NCBI GenBank assembly: GCA_027422505.1
Contig: JAPQWV010000018.1
Span: 19,114,001 to 19,178,000, forward strand
Direction: 5' to 3'
DNA length: 64,000 bases
Source of the DNA: Craterostigma plantagineum
Taxonomy: Eukaryota; Streptophyta; Magnoliopsida; Lamiales; Linderniaceae
The notes below the pieces were generated by a model. That model saw only the letters and a list, made by a program, of their open reading frames with translations, had not been told where the DNA came from and made no database searches. Made by a program: the position numbers and the translations under genes. Shown here in pieces: positions 35,812 to 48,175 of the stretch. The first letter of the stretch is position 1. The number at the start of each line of letters is the position of its first letter.

Positions 35812-37353
35812 TCACGTCTGGAAGTCCAGGTACAGCACTTCCTTCTCGGTCACGTCTTCCTCGCCTGCGTGATAATGCTTCAACCTATGGCCGTTCACCT
35901 TAAAAGTCCCCTGCTCCATACCTGAAATCTCAACAGTACCGTAAGGAAAAACACGGGTGACAGTGAACGGTCCTGACCAGCGTGATCTAAGCTTGCCAGG
36001 AAAAAGCCTAAGTCGAGAGTTAAAAAGAAGGACTTGGTCCCCCTCCTGAAACTCTCGTCTTTGCCTAATCTTTTTATCGTGATAGGCTTTGGAGCGTTCC
36101 TTATACATGCGAGCGTTATCGTAAGCCGATAAACGCCACTCGTCTAACTCGTAAATTTGGAGTTTCCGCTTTCCGCCGGCGTTCCCCAAATCAAGATTTA
36201 AGGATTTGATGGCCCAATATGCCTTATGTTCTATTTCTACGGGAAGATGACATGCTTTTCCATAGACTAATCTATATGGTGTAGTGCCTATGGGAGTCTT
36301 GTATGCAGTTCTATATGCCCAAAGTGCATCATTCAACTTATTTGCCCACTCCCTACGGTTTCCCTCTATGGTCTTTTCTAGGATGCGTTTCAACTAACGG
36401 TTCACTACTTCGACTTGACCACTAGCTTGGGGGTGGTACGGGGTGGATAGGCTATGTCTAACACCGTAACGTTCTAAAGTGCGTGCAAACTGGGTGTTAC
36501 AAAAGTGAGTGCCTCTATCACTAATGATGCATCTAGGTGCCCCAAAACGTGAAAACAATGCTTGCAAAAATCTAACGACTACCCTAGCGTCGTTTGTGGG
36601 TAAGGCTTGCGCCTCGGCCCACTTAGACACATAATCGACGGCAACTAGGGTGTACTTATTATTGTATGAGCTAGGAAATGGACCCATAAAATCTATACCC
36701 CACACATCGAATATCTCACATACCAAGATGAAATTCTGAGGCATTTCGTCGCGTTTGGAGAGATTACCTGCGCGCTGACACTGATCACAAGTGTCAACGT
36801 ACCTTTGGGCGTCCTTGAAGATCGTGGGCCAGTAAAATCCACTCTCCAACACCTTCTGGGCGGTTCTGTTTGCTGCGTAGTGTCTTCCGGTTGGTCCATT
36901 GTGACAATGTCTAAGGATCTGCGTCGATTCTGGGGCTGCCACGCATCGCCGTATTACCTGGTCTGCACATCGCCTGAAAAGATACGGGTCTTCCCAAAAG
37001 TAGTACCTTAAATCAGAAAAGAATTTCTTCTTTTGCTGACTGGTGTACTCTTTTGGCAGAACCCTCGCAACAAGATAGTTAGCATAATCTGCAAACCAAG
37101 GGGTGTCGTCACTTACCACATGTATCGCGTAGAGGTGCTCATCTGGGAACCGATCGTGTATCGCCCTTTCGTCCTTCTGGTATATCTCGGACTCCTCTAG
37201 TCGAGAGAGGTGATCCGCCGCCAAGTTCTCTGCACCTTTCTTATCGCGAATCTCAATGTCGAATTCTTGCAGTAGCAGGATCCACCTAATAACCCGTGGC
37301 TTGGCATCGGGCTTTGCTAACAAAAATAAGGGCAGAGTGGTCAGTAAAAACAA
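35812..37353 (-). pseudogene. Athila pol: RNase H end and integrase, with in-frame stop
   Basis: Carries the RNase H tail and the integrase. The zinc-binding HHCC region ([24 protein letters not shown]) is followed by the catalytic core with D in [10 protein letters not shown] in ISDRGTHF and E in [14 protein letters not shown] at 36391-36393 directly after the catalytic Glu stops the frame. The remaining integrase C-terminal part (36390-35812) stays open and ends at 35812. Typical Ty3 integrase layout; inactive as read. Confidence 0.88.
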
Positions 37354-37368
37354 TAACTTTAGATAGGA

Positions 37369-37983
37369 TTAGATATGACCTGAACTTGTCGAAAGCGAAA
37401 ACGACGGCCAACAGCTCCTTTTCGGTGGTCGTGTAATGGCCTGGGCTGCGTCTAGCGTCTTACTCGCGTAGTATATCAGCCTGAAGTGGTTGTCCTTACG
37501 CTGCCCTAGCACGACCCCAACTGCATAGTCACTAGCATCGCACATTAGTTCAAAGGGCAGCCCCGAATCAGGGGCTACCATAATAGGTGCTGCGACTAAA
37601 CGCTCCTTAAGCACATTAAAAGCATGCAGACACTCGTTATTAAATTCAAACGGGGCATCTTTTTCTAGCAACCTAGACATGGGTCTCGCGATCTTAGAAA
37701 AATCTTTAATAAACCTACGATAAAACCCCGCATGTCCTAGAAAACTTCTAATCGACTTCACGTTCGAGGGGACAGACAATTTTTCTATAGTTTCTAACTT
37801 AGCCCGGTCCACTTCGATTCCTTTAGAGGAGATCTTATGACCGAGAACTATACCCTCTCGAACCATGAAGTGGCACTTTTCCCAATTAAGTGCCAAGTTC
37901 GTCTCCTCGCATCGTGCGAGTACGAGCTTTAGATTTGACAAACATGCATCAAACAACGACCCGAAAATAGAAAAATCGTCCAT
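37369..37983 (-). pseudogene. Athila pol: reverse transcriptase (catalytic MDD half) and RNase H start
   Basis: Opens in a different frame from the upstream RT half, right at the catalytic MDDFSIFG motif, because of one extra base in a GGG run near 37991. Continues with FLGHAGFYRRFIKDFS (Ty3-type RT) and the RNase H start FELMCDASDYAVGVVLGQ, then loses frame again near 37440. Two further small frame changes separate it from the integrase frame. Confidence 0.85.
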
Positions 37984-40021
37984 AAATACCCTTCATTACC
38001 TCACCTACCAATTCGTCGAATATGGCCATCATGCATCGCTGGAAGGTGGCTGAGGCATTGCATAAGCCAAATGGCATCCTTCGGTACGCGAACGTTCCGA
38101 ACGGGCAAGTGAACGTCGTCTTTTCTTGGTCCTCGGGTGCTATGGGGATCTGTAAATAACCTGACAAGCCATCAAGGAAACAGTAAAATGAGTGACCCGC
38201 TAACTTTTCTAGCATTTGATCGATAAATGGTAAAGGGAAATGATCCTTTCGCGTGGCATCGTTCAACTTCCTGTAGTCGATGCAGACGCGCCATCCGGTC
38301 ACGGTCCTCGTCGGGATCAGTTCGTTCTTGTCGTTGGTGACGACCGTCATGCCTCCTTTCTTTGGAACTACTTGGACCGGGCTGACCCATGCGCTGTCTG
38401 AAATGGGATAGATCATCCCCGCGTCTAGTAATTTGATCACCTCCTTCTTTACCACGTCCTTCATGTTGGGGTTGAGCCGCCTTTGGCGTTGAGCGACCGG
38501 CTTGAAATCGTCCTCCATGAGGATCTTGTGCGTGCAATAGCTCGGGTTGATACCCCTTATGTCGGATATCTTCCACGCCAACGCCTTCTTGTGTGCCTTC
38601 AACACGGTTAAGAGCTGGCCCTTCTGTCCGTCGTCGAGATTCGACGAGATGATGACCGGCAGCCCTCCGTTGTTGCTCAGAAACGCGTACTCGAGGTGGT
38701 CGGGCAGCGGCTTCAATTCCAGGACTGGTGGCTCCTCGACCGAGCTCTTTTCCTTGTCCTCTTCGCTGCTCTCGTCGATAGCTATGATAGGCTCGTCGAC
38801 CTCCTCCCCACACTCATCGACCGCCATAAGTGTATGCATGTCGTGATTCTCGACCTGTGACAGACCTTGCACGGAGAAGAGAAAATCGTGGTCAAATACG
38901 TCCAAAAAGAAACATTTATCATCTTGCTCGCCGCTCTTTTTCATCGAGTCGGCCATATTAAAAGTAACTTTCTCGCCGTCTACTGTCAGGGTCAAAGTCC
39001 CATTCCTAACGTCTATCATGTTCTCCCCCGTCGCTAGGAACGGTCTACCTAAAATCAGGGGAACATTCTCGTCTTCCTCCATATCTAAAATAACGAAATC
39101 TGCGGGAATCACAAACTTATCAACTTTAACTAACACATCCTCGATAACACCTCGAGGGTATTTCAACGACCTATCAGCTAGTTGGAGACTCATCCTAGTG
39201 GGTCGTGGCTCACCTAGGCCTAAACGCTTAAACATAGAATACGGCATAAGATTAATGCTAGCGCCTAGGTCTGCTAATGCACGCTCAATTACTAAATCTC
39301 CTATAAGACATGGAATAGTAAAACTCCCTGGATCCTTGAGCTTCTTAGGGATTTTGCTTTGGAGAATTGCTGAGCACTCTCCTCGTAGGCAGACGGTGGA
39401 GACGTGTTCGAGCTTCCTTCTGTTTGTCAGCAGGTCCTTCAAGAACTTGGCGAAGCTGGGCATCTGCGTAATAGCTTCAACGAAAGGTAAGTTAATATGC
39501 AACTCTTTACCCATAAATTTACCAAACAGCGCCTCGTTCTTGTCCTTCTTCAGTCGAGCCGGGTATGGGATCTTCGACTGGTATGGCTTCACTGGTGGCC
39601 GCTGGATCTCCGTCACCTTTTCCTTCTCGGGATCGACCTTCTCCTTCTCAGCGTCGGCCTTCTCGACATCGTCGCCCCTGATCTCCTCAACTTCGGGCTC
39701 GTCGTGGCTCTCAAAGTTGGCATTCTCCTTGGCCGGCACTTCTTGCAATTCTCGCCCATTCCTCAGCGTCACCGCCTTGCAGTACTCTTTAGGATTCGGC
39801 TCGGTGTAGCTTGGGAGCGATCCCTGAGTACACCCCGCCAACTGCTTCGCCATCTGGCCCATCTGCTGCTCCAGCTTTTTGAGCGAGGCATCTGTGTTCT
39901 GAGCACGCAAGTCGTTCGCCTCCATGTACTCCTCCATCTTCGTCATACGGCTCTCGTGGGCTGCGGTGGTGCTACTGAAATTCGTGAGGAGTGTCTTCAT
40001 CATGTCCTTCATCTCCCTCAT
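37949..40021 (-). pseudogene. Athila gag C-terminus, protease and first half of reverse transcriptase
   Basis: One 690-codon open frame. A coiled-coil gag tail (KLEQQMGQMAKQL) comes first, then an acidic linker, then the aspartic protease region (ALADLGASINLMPYSMF and LGRPFLATG). The RT palm and fingers follow with CIDYRKLNDATRKDHFPLPF and FLDGLSGYLQIPI. The frame ends by a one-base insertion just before the catalytic aspartates. Confidence 0.88.
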
Positions 40022-40022
40022 G

Positions 40023-41289
40023 TCATCGGATCCTCCCGCGGGCGCGTTCTGGTACTGTCGTGGTGGCCCGTTGTGGAACCCGGAAGGTCTGGGCTGAAAT
40101 CCTGGTGGTCCTTGGCTCTGATAGTTCTGATTCCCGTACGCCAGGTTTGGATGTGCCCGAGGCTGGCTGGCCGCCTTGGTAATTTCCCATATAATCTACG
40201 TGTTCCAGGGGCTGCCCAAGTTGGCAATCTGAGGTCTCGTGGGCTGCGCCGCAAATCCCGCATAATGGTACGTAAGGCGTATGCTGCGTCGGTGCGGTGG
40301 TCGTCACGGCATTCACGGGCTGTGTCTGCCCGGACTTGGGAAGTAATGCACCAATCACTATCTGCAACTGTGAGTTCGTCGAAGCGATTTGCTGCTGGAG
40401 CGCCTCGATCTTGGCATTAGTGGCCGTCTCCTCGCTAACTCCGAACACACCGGTTGTCTTCATCCGGGCATTGCCCCTCGTGGCGTTGAGCTTCACGAGC
40501 CCTCCTCCTGCGGCTCCGTCTAACATATGGACCGTCTGATTATTGAGCCCCTCGTGGAATCGGTTGATCTGGGCTGCCTTCGATATCCCGTGCTGTGGAC
40601 ACCTCTTCAATAGCGCCTTGTAACGCTCCCACACCTCGTAAAGATTTTCAGACTCCTTCTGATGGAATAAAGAGATTTCTGTCTTCAATCGTAGCACCTT
40701 TGACAGTGGGAAGTAGTGGCCGATAAACGCGGCTCGCAGCTCCTCCCAGGTGATGATCGAGCGAGGTGGTAACATCTCAAGCCAATCCTTGGCTCTGAAC
40801 TTCAAAGAGAACGGAAACAACATGAGCTTAATCGCGTCGCCCGGAACACCATTGATTTTGATGGTGTCGGTCACCGTCAGAAATGCCTTCAGATGGGAGT
40901 AAGGATCGTCACCGTCTGAAAAATCATTTGAAGCCAAGAATGCTTCAGTTCAAAATTGTTGTTCTCGATCGGCGGGATGACAATCGCCTATTCCGTACCG
41001 CCTAGCGCGGCATTCTTGAGGAGGTCCTGAAGTGATGTTCCTCCTCGGGAATGTTATGGACGGGCACTCGGTGGTCCGCCATGTCTACTTCTGTGTAGGG
41101 ACTATCTACGGCTGCCTCTACACGTGAATTTTGGATGGATTCCTGGGAACTATCCTCTGAATAGCTAACTAAGCGGTCCTGAGAGCTAGTGGATGCTCCT
41201 TCGATATCGTACTTAAGCTTCCTTCGCAACTTTCGTTCGAAATCCGGGTCTGCGTCAACGATGGGGCCCGATGGATGGCTTCGGGTCAT
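40023..41289 (-). pseudogene. Athila gag
   Basis: Gag in at least two frames: an N-terminal piece from 41289 to about 41002 and the main piece 40937-40023. The main piece contains the retrotransposon gag core (WEELRAAFIGHYFPLSK, LYEVWERYKALLKRCPQHG) and a short zinc knuckle CGICGAAHETSDC. Frame changes near 40940-41000 and at the 40023/40021 junction break continuity with the next frame. Confidence 0.8.
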
Positions 41290-41498
41290 TCACCGCTGAA
41301 TCGTACCTTCAATGAGTGAGAAACAAATATTAGCGAAGAAGTAAACAAATACGTCGAATAAGAATACGAAATCAATAACGACGCAGGAAAACAACTAACG
41401 CAAATAACACAAATTACGCAAATAGTAAAAAAACAAAGAAAACGTCAAAATAAAAGTGGCTAAAGTACCGAACTACGGTGTTCCTAATATCAATTTAT

Positions 41499-41516
41499 TC
41501 CCCGGCAACGATGCCA
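41499..41516 (-). promoter_or_regulatory. Athila primer-binding site (tRNA-Asp type)
   Basis: The minus strand reads TGGCATCGTTGCCGGGGA, six bases inside the 5' LTR. It differs at two positions from the complement of the 3' end of plant tRNA-Asp(GUC), as I know that sequence. A tRNA-Asp primer is usual for Athila-lineage elements. Confidence 0.75.
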
Positions 41517-41522
41517 AAAACA

Positions 41523-42929
41523 TGATCGACACGTGGTGTGTGAATGGAAAGTGCGACAAGTGATAAATAAAACGTATACCTAATTACTATCACCGACGTG
41601 CGATAGGCAGTGGACCTATCGTTTGTAGTGCAGTAAAGTGAGTAAACGAGTATCGAACACGAGGAATAAATCAAGTACTAGTAATGACCTATCGACTCGA
41701 TATTTAACCTAAATAAAATACGCAAATTGTTTGACGACTTAACCTAACAGATCGCTCCTAAATCAACTAGAGATTCAAAGAACACGCTTAGAACTGATAT
41801 GAAGTTTCAGATGATAAAGATGTGCTCGGGATTCGAATTCCGCTAGGTGTGATCGCCTAAGACAATGAAATATCGTGCCTACGTGATTCTTGACTAAATC
41901 GCAGTAATTTTTCTACCCACTCGCGAATTTGCTGTCGCCCTAAACGCTCGCGGGGATCTAAAATTCAGTAATTACTAATAGCGAGGATCGAGTATTTGCT
42001 TTCGCCCTATACTCGAGTCCTATCTTCTACGAACGGCCTAATCGTTGTTTAGCTGTCGCCCTAAACGATTTTCCATACATTCACTTTAACACATAGACAT
42101 ATTAAAGCGAAGAAGCAATTTCATAGAACAATAAATAGTCAGAATACGCAAATCACGATAAACATGTCTTAAGTACGACTAATCCTAGCGTTCATCTAAT
42201 CCCAAACACAAAAGGGATTTAGCTACGCATGATAGACGAGAAAACAACGAAAGAAATAAAGGATAAGGGCGAAGAATTCATGTTCTTGATATACGGATGA
42301 TCTGCGATGGGAGCGTTGAAGATTCTTCGTTCTTCGTCAAATTGGGCGTGATCTCGTCGATGATCCGTCTCTTGCGCTCCGCGATGCGAATCTGCGTTCT
42401 TTTGTGCTAATTTTCGTCTCTAGAGTGATTAGGGTTAATCTCTGGTAAGTTGTTCCGTTTCTGGATCGAATTTGGGCTTTTTATACTGATTCCCGTGTCG
42501 GTCACGGCCTGGGACATGGGCCGTCACGGCCGTGACCAACACCGCTCGCGTCTGGTCACTTTCTGTCATAGGTCACGGCCAAGTGCATTTCACGTCACGG
42601 CCGTGACCATCATCAGCGCCAGTCTCTGCCTTGCGTCATGATTTGGAGCATCATCCGTCACGGCCGTGACCATCATCAGCGACATTGCCTCCGCTCTCTG
42701 TCTTTCGTCACGGCCAGACGCATTATGCGTCACGGCCGTGACCAATGGCAGTGTTGCCATTTTCGCGCCGTTTTGCCTCGTTTTCGCTCCTTTTCGCACG
42801 AAACCCGTCCTAAGCTCCTTCAACATAAGAATAAGTGTAAATATGCCGAATAAATGCATAAGTTCATTGCTAAAGTTCTATTATACCCCAAATAAATACT
42901 ATGATAAACGCATTAAAATACGTTTATCA
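41523..42929 (-). repeat. Athila 5' LTR (right)
   Basis: 1,407-bp LTR matching the left one with about twenty scattered substitutions and one single-base indel by eye. The same four GTCACGGCCGTGAC palindromes are conserved (42523, 42594, 42657, 42729). It would contain the element's promoter, driving minus-strand transcription. Confidence 0.95.
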
Positions 42930-44031
42930 ACGTCGCATAAACACTGCTGTTGAAACAGGATTTGCAGTGGTGAATGAACATCTAACAAATCTTGAGACTT
43001 CTGGCAGCACTATTATTTAACATGATTGGTTCGATCAGAAAATAAAACCATTGCAAGATGTTGTCAAGTACTCTGTATACCAGCTACATCAAATAAATTT
43101 AATCAACATTCCACGAAGTTGTTTACAAAATTGTTTACAATCATAGGTTTTGCAGCGGGGATAGAAGCCAATAAAACTCGAGTTCCATACAGGAATACAA
43201 AGCTTGATGAACATGTTCTTTGCAAGTTGCGCATGTGGCAAGGGCCCGAGCGGTTTACAAAAAATATGAGGCCATAAAACTACATAGTCGGCCTTTTAGG
43301 AAATCACTTGCGGCGTGACTTCTACGAATGCCTTATGACGCCACGCAGATGGCTCCAAGATGTTTTAAGTCTCGGTCGTGTATTGTAAATATATCGACCA
43401 CATTATTCTGTTTTTTACCATGGAAGAAAACTACTTGTGTTATCCATGCAGCATATTGACGAATGCATGCGCGGATTCATTGAAATGCAAAAAAGGTGCT
43501 ACACTACCCAGCAACGTATTGCATTCATGAGCACAGTTTCACTAAGATGATTGCAAATCGGACAATTCATAGTGGAATTGCAGACTTGGCTGACATCACG
43601 CCATTTGCTATAGGTTCTGTTGATGGGTGGCCATCATGCAGTTGAGTAAAAACACATGTGATTGTATTCCCACACAATGTGAATAATTCCCATTGGGTAC
43701 TCTGTGCAGCGATTCCTGCAAAAAACACCTCGCCATTCTAGATTAGGACATGTCGTGTGATCACGATCTACAATTTACAATTGCTGCTTTAGGACAAGAC
43801 ACATCCGTTATCACACTTTTGCTCAAAGATCTGAGAATGATAAGGGCCGATATTCCGCAGCAGGAAAATAGGCATCATACAAACATGTTTCATGTTATAA
43901 TTTTTCCCAATATCAATGCCTCCACTCACATGGTTTTATTTACTTACAGCGGAGATTGTGGAGTACTTGTTCTGTGGACTGCATTTTCGTTATTGTTTAA
44001 AGAGCATAACGACTACGATGTGCACAAATAG

Positions 44032-45269
44032 CAAATTGAAGAGTTTAGAAAATATCCGGTTGCATCCATCTTCTTCACATACTGGCATTGGCCTCCGTGG
44101 AACGAATGATCACTGGTTTCTATATTATCTGTCATAGTAGTTTGATGCGATAGCATTTCTGAAGTAATATGATAACATGGTACGTTACTGAAACTGCTTG
44201 CACTACTTTGTCATACATAAATTTTTCTTCAATGTAATAGAAGAAAAAAAAAGTGCATAGATTCATGGAAAACTGTATGAATGAAAAGAAAAATTATTCT
44301 AGCAATTCTTTCATCGTGAAGAACTGTACGCCTATTGATATGCACACAATTTTCTGTGCATGCTAGTTACACGGAATATTATGAGACGAATTATAAATGC
44401 CATTCACGAAAAACACAATTTGAAATACACTGTCATTACTATTAACCATTCCAGATGATAAATGATTGTCTTGATAGATTCAAAGTTATTGATAAGTTAG
44501 TAAGTTACAAATTAATTAATTGATGGCTTTCATATTTATTTTGCTTTATAATATAAAACCGTGACTGCATATTAAGTCGAGCACATGTGGTTGAGAAGCC
44601 CCAAGGTAAGTAATAGGCAAGTGAGAATGAGTAAATGTGATACCTTAATCTTTCTACAATCACCTATTAACAAGCATCGTGCAACTCATTTTACAGGTTC
44701 ATCCTCATATGATTAATACCACGGTCACTTTACATTAATATACATGCACTGTGTCTGTCTAATTGTGAGAGATGCATCCAATGCGACATTATTCTTATTC
44801 CATCACTTCATTGAATATTGACTATTAGTATTCATGCTAATATTACCCTCAATGTACGATGTATATTACAAACTTGACAACCCCTACTGCAAACAACGTA
44901 TTTCTCCATAATTCCTATAATTACTATATTTCAAAATGTTGGATCAGTTGCATGCCTTTCTATATGAGAGTTTTACAACAATACAGCATACCATGAGCCA
45001 ACTGGTTGAAACAACCAACAAAAAGATGGATTCGTACACGGAATACACAAGACGAAAATTCAATGAATTACATGCAAGGTGTGTTGAAACTCGAACTCAT
45101 ACATTGATAGGCGCATTCGTGTTTGCAGTCATAAGTGATACATAGGACTGTTATATACCACGTAATTCATACGTGAATGAAGCTCGTAAAGTCACGGAAG
45201 TCGTATTCTTATATTTCTGAGTTGTGACACTTGTAGAAGTCTTCATACATTACGAAATTCACTGCAGTC
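44032..45269. other. Unassigned part of the Helitron-like block
   Basis: AT-rich, no recognised gene. A 69-codon plus-strand frame at 44936-45145 (coiled-coil-like, SQLVETTNKKMDSYTEYTRR) is noted but has no family match that I recognise. Confidence 0.35.
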
Positions 45270-46740
45270 TTACACTTCTGTAAAGCCGTTGCACTTGTTG
45301 CAAATGAGAGCACTGTCGGACTTCATCAGTTTACTCGAACATTTCGCGCATGCTACCCGGTCCGAGTAACGATTTCCACAATATTTCCGATACAAACAAA
45401 GTCACGTTCCTGCAGATTACATGCTAGACCAAAAAGGAATTTGAAAGGGGTTTAAGGGAAAAAATAAACAGTGTATCACCTGCTCCCTTTCGTTTCGCAG
45501 AAACTCAAAGACATCAGAAATACTGCTCAGAGGTATTTCAACATTGGTGGACACCAAAGGTACAACATTGAGCCCGGTGATAGTATTCAGCCTGAAGAAT
45601 AGTTATGAAAGAAATTGTTGTACATATTATCAAAGCAAACAATGCAGGCGCATCAATCAGTAAACAATCCAATTACTTCTTCCTAAAATCAGACACAATG
45701 GAGCATTTGTAGTTCACGTAAAGCTTTGTCGAGGACGTTGTATTAAGGTAGAGATTGCCTGCGAACAAACGTTGATATCAGAAAATGATTCAGGAATATA
45801 AGTACACATACAGAGCCTATTACCGCCAAACATCTTTGGATTAACAATGGTTACAATAACGATTACATCATCCCCTATGACAGATCGGAGTAGGGCGCAG
45901 AACTCAAAAGCCTTGTCCTCCCACACCGTGACCGACACATTCTCCCCTCTACACGTAATGCAAGAAGGTAGAAAGAACAAACGAACAATACATTAATGGT
46001 CATAAGGTAGAATATCGTACATTAATAATATTAAGGTACTGTATTACAAATCAAAGAGACCCCTCCATGATGATCTTCAGTACAGCACGCTTAGTACCGA
46101 TGGCACTGTCAACATCAGGTTATGTGAAGCACGACAGCAACCCAATAACATCTAACAGATAGAGCTTAGATTGTTAAGTACAACAAGGAATATGAAGAAA
46201 CAACAGGTAATGCAAAGCATTGATACACACCCGGTAGTTCCCTGATTCATGCCCGCAAGACGAAAGAATTCCTCGTGGGAACGCAATTGAAATTTCTCTT
46301 CGCTTATAACGTAATCACCATCATCAACGGAGACCATTGTTGTACGATCTGGCGGATCATATAGCGGTGTTGCGTCATTCGAAAGCGCATAGGAGCAGCA
46401 ACAACATCAAAGTCCGTTATAGCAAAGATACGGCCATCAATAAGCGATTCTTCAAAACGATCAATTCGCAGACTGAATAGACCCCTGCATCAACGTATCC
46501 TGCAACCCAAGAAACCGGGAAAACATCGGTTAAAAACCACGGAAAACAGTTAAATCGATACAAACCATACAACAGACCTTTTCGTCCAATAACAACAGGT
46601 CGATACTCGTCAACTCGCCATTTTTCTTCAAATTCCTCGCCCTCCAGGACCGCAGTAAACGCACAACAACAGTGGCGCTCTTTGCCCTGGGAGTTAATGT
46701 TTGTAGCAAACAATAATTTTGTACTCCTATCATTTTCAGG
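45270..46740 (-). pseudogene. RPA70-like single-stranded DNA-binding protein gene, decayed
   Basis: Minus-strand pieces match the large subunit of replication protein A in domain order. An N-terminal OB fold/DUF223 lies near 46690-46540 (VVRLLRSWRARNLKKNGELT, LLLLDEK). A linking segment lies at 46337-46220 (FQLRSHEEFFRLAG). A second OB fold lies at 45955-45720 (SVTVWEDKAFEFCALLRS, VIVIVTIVNPKMF). A zinc ribbon lies near 45365-45275 (CAKCSSKLM...CNKCNGF). Introns separate the pieces and several frames shift, so it is not intact. RPA-like genes are characteristic cargo of plant Helitrons, where they may bind single-stranded transposition intermediates. The strand agrees with the Helitron-like 3' end at 25,321. 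Confidence 0.7.
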
Positions 46741-48175
46741 CACTAAGCTAAGGGTGGTTGATAACGACGCAAAAAAGATAGCAAAATGCATGCCATATAT
46801 AGCAAACACATGATTCTACTAACATTAAATTTAGTGCACTATCAATTTAGTGTCAGTGAACTTGATATAGTAAGTGAATGACCGCATATAATTGAACATA
46901 TTAATTGTTTTTCTTCATGACGTGGCGTTGTAGGAGTCGTTTTATTTCTTTTTGGAAGTTCCCGTACAAGCAAACATCCCTCCCTTGCCACTTGAAAAGT
47001 TGAAGCTGGAGCTGACGACTTATGACTTTATTAAAGATGACCTTTCACAGGCTTGCATTAATGTATTTGTAACTTTCTCATTAACTTTTGTGGTATATGC
47101 GTTGTATACGACATATCAAAGGTTCCTGGAATTAAACGTCGAACAGTCTAAAACAACAGTCTCTTCATAATATGAACACTGAATATCTACCCTTTTTTTA
47201 TTGTTGTGGAACATGGGTGGGAGCATTTGTTGCCACGTATCATCACAATAGGGTCCCTATCCAACCTTTATAGTATATAGATTCATAAGTGGCTATTTGG
47301 TATGTGAATTACATCATAAAATTAGCATGGTTCATTCATATAGCTATATTTGTAATATTATAGTCATCACCGAGTTGACTTTGGAATCGACTCGATTTCA
47401 CGTTCTCGAGATGGGCAAGAAAATATATTATTTATTATTTACGACACAAGTTGGTCGTATGGGCTCTCTGCATATGATGGTTTAATTATTTCCACTATTT
47501 AATTATTTATCTAATAGCAACTATATTATGGTCGTAGGCACATACATGTAATAAATGCTTATGGGCTTCAGTGCTTCAAGGAAATAAACAGAAAATAAGC
47601 CAACTCATTTGCATTAAGTTGGAACACCGAAAGATCATTTAGGATAATAAATCCATTTTTTCGTGATCAAATAACACCATTCCATGATCACCACGAAGAC
47701 ATAGTTAATAATGATGGTGTATGATTACTGAATCGCATTTCAAGCTCATTTTTTTTCTGACTGCTAGGGTTTTCCCTCTATTGAATTCAATGGTGGGGGT
47801 TTGGTTTATTTTATTGCGTGAACAAACATGCGATTTTGTTTAAGTGATTGTAAGAATGGCTTCTCTCTCTCCGTATATAGAGAGAGTTCCTACTTTTTTA
47901 ACTTTAATTATCCATTCCCATGCAGACAGATCCTTAATATATATGGTACTATATAATATGATCAACGTCAATAAATATTAACCCTTACTGATTTATTTCT
48001 CTGCGAAATGCGTCAAGATCTGAATCTCCCATACTCCTAAAGTTGCCTTTTAAGTGCCTAATAAAATTGCTGGCGTGAAGTGAACAAACTTTTCTAGGAT
48101 TAGTGTAAGAATAAATGAATGAAAACGAAGGGTTATAATATTATTATTCAAACATAAAGAGAACATAGGCTTGTC
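46741..48175. other. Intergenic region left of the right P450 copy
   Basis: No recognised gene. A 72-codon plus-strand frame at 46952-47170 has one hydrophobic segment but no family resemblance. The 5' end of the Helitron-like element is probably somewhere here, but I could not identify a convincing TC terminus. The last 100 bases are the P450 3' flank. Confidence 0.35.

Larger units (their letters stand above)
29994..42929 (-). mobile_element. Athila-type Ty3/Gypsy LTR retrotransposon, complete but non-coding-competent
   Basis: A 12,936-bp element with the coding strand on minus. The 5-bp target duplication ACGTC is at 29989-29993 and 42930-42934. LTRs of about 1,406 bp begin TG and end CA. 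A primer site close to tRNA-Asp, a polypurine tract, gag, and pol in the order PR-RT-RH-INT (Ty3 order) follow on the minus strand, with an additional ORF in the env-like position that resembles the ATHILA ORF-1 family. By eye the LTRs differ at roughly twenty positions plus one indel, about 1.5%, which points to a fairly recent insertion. Frame breaks in gag, RT and RH, a stop in integrase and breaks in the extra ORF make it non-autonomous. Confidence 0.93.
28089..44031 (+). pseudogene. DUF1985-Ulp1 transposon-type gene, right copy, interrupted by an Athila element
   Basis: Mirror partner of the left copy, on the plus strand. DUF1985 occupies 28089-28574 in one open frame (LSSQLIWYLVQAQTTLHEAE, FSMVTGLKCSKEP). 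Middle exons with a basic linker lie at about 28990-29990. The gene is then cut by the Ty3 element at 29994-42929, inserted with an ACGTC target duplication. Downstream the Ulp1 part resumes: an acceptor before HIDECMRGFIEMQ at about 43450, an HWVLCAA-like His segment near 43693, and GDCGVLVLWTAFSLLF (nucleophile Cys) near 43950, with the end near 44030. Several frame breaks lie between these pieces. Similarity to the left copy is in domain order and motifs; the two are clearly diverged, so this is not a recent inverted duplication. Confidence 0.7.

Noticed and set aside
39497..40420. 307-codon plus-strand frame across the Athila gag region
   Set aside because: It is antisense to well-supported gag and protease sequence and has no family features; a shadow of a GC-rich coding strand.
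46952..47170. 72-codon plus-strand frame with a hydrophobic segment
   Set aside because: Short, isolated, no recognised family; could be chance in AT-rich DNA.
47860..47890. Helitron 5' end near the TATATAGAGAGAG sequence
   Set aside because: Only a weak resemblance to the inverted TCTCTACTA consensus, in simple-sequence DNA; no second copy available to confirm.
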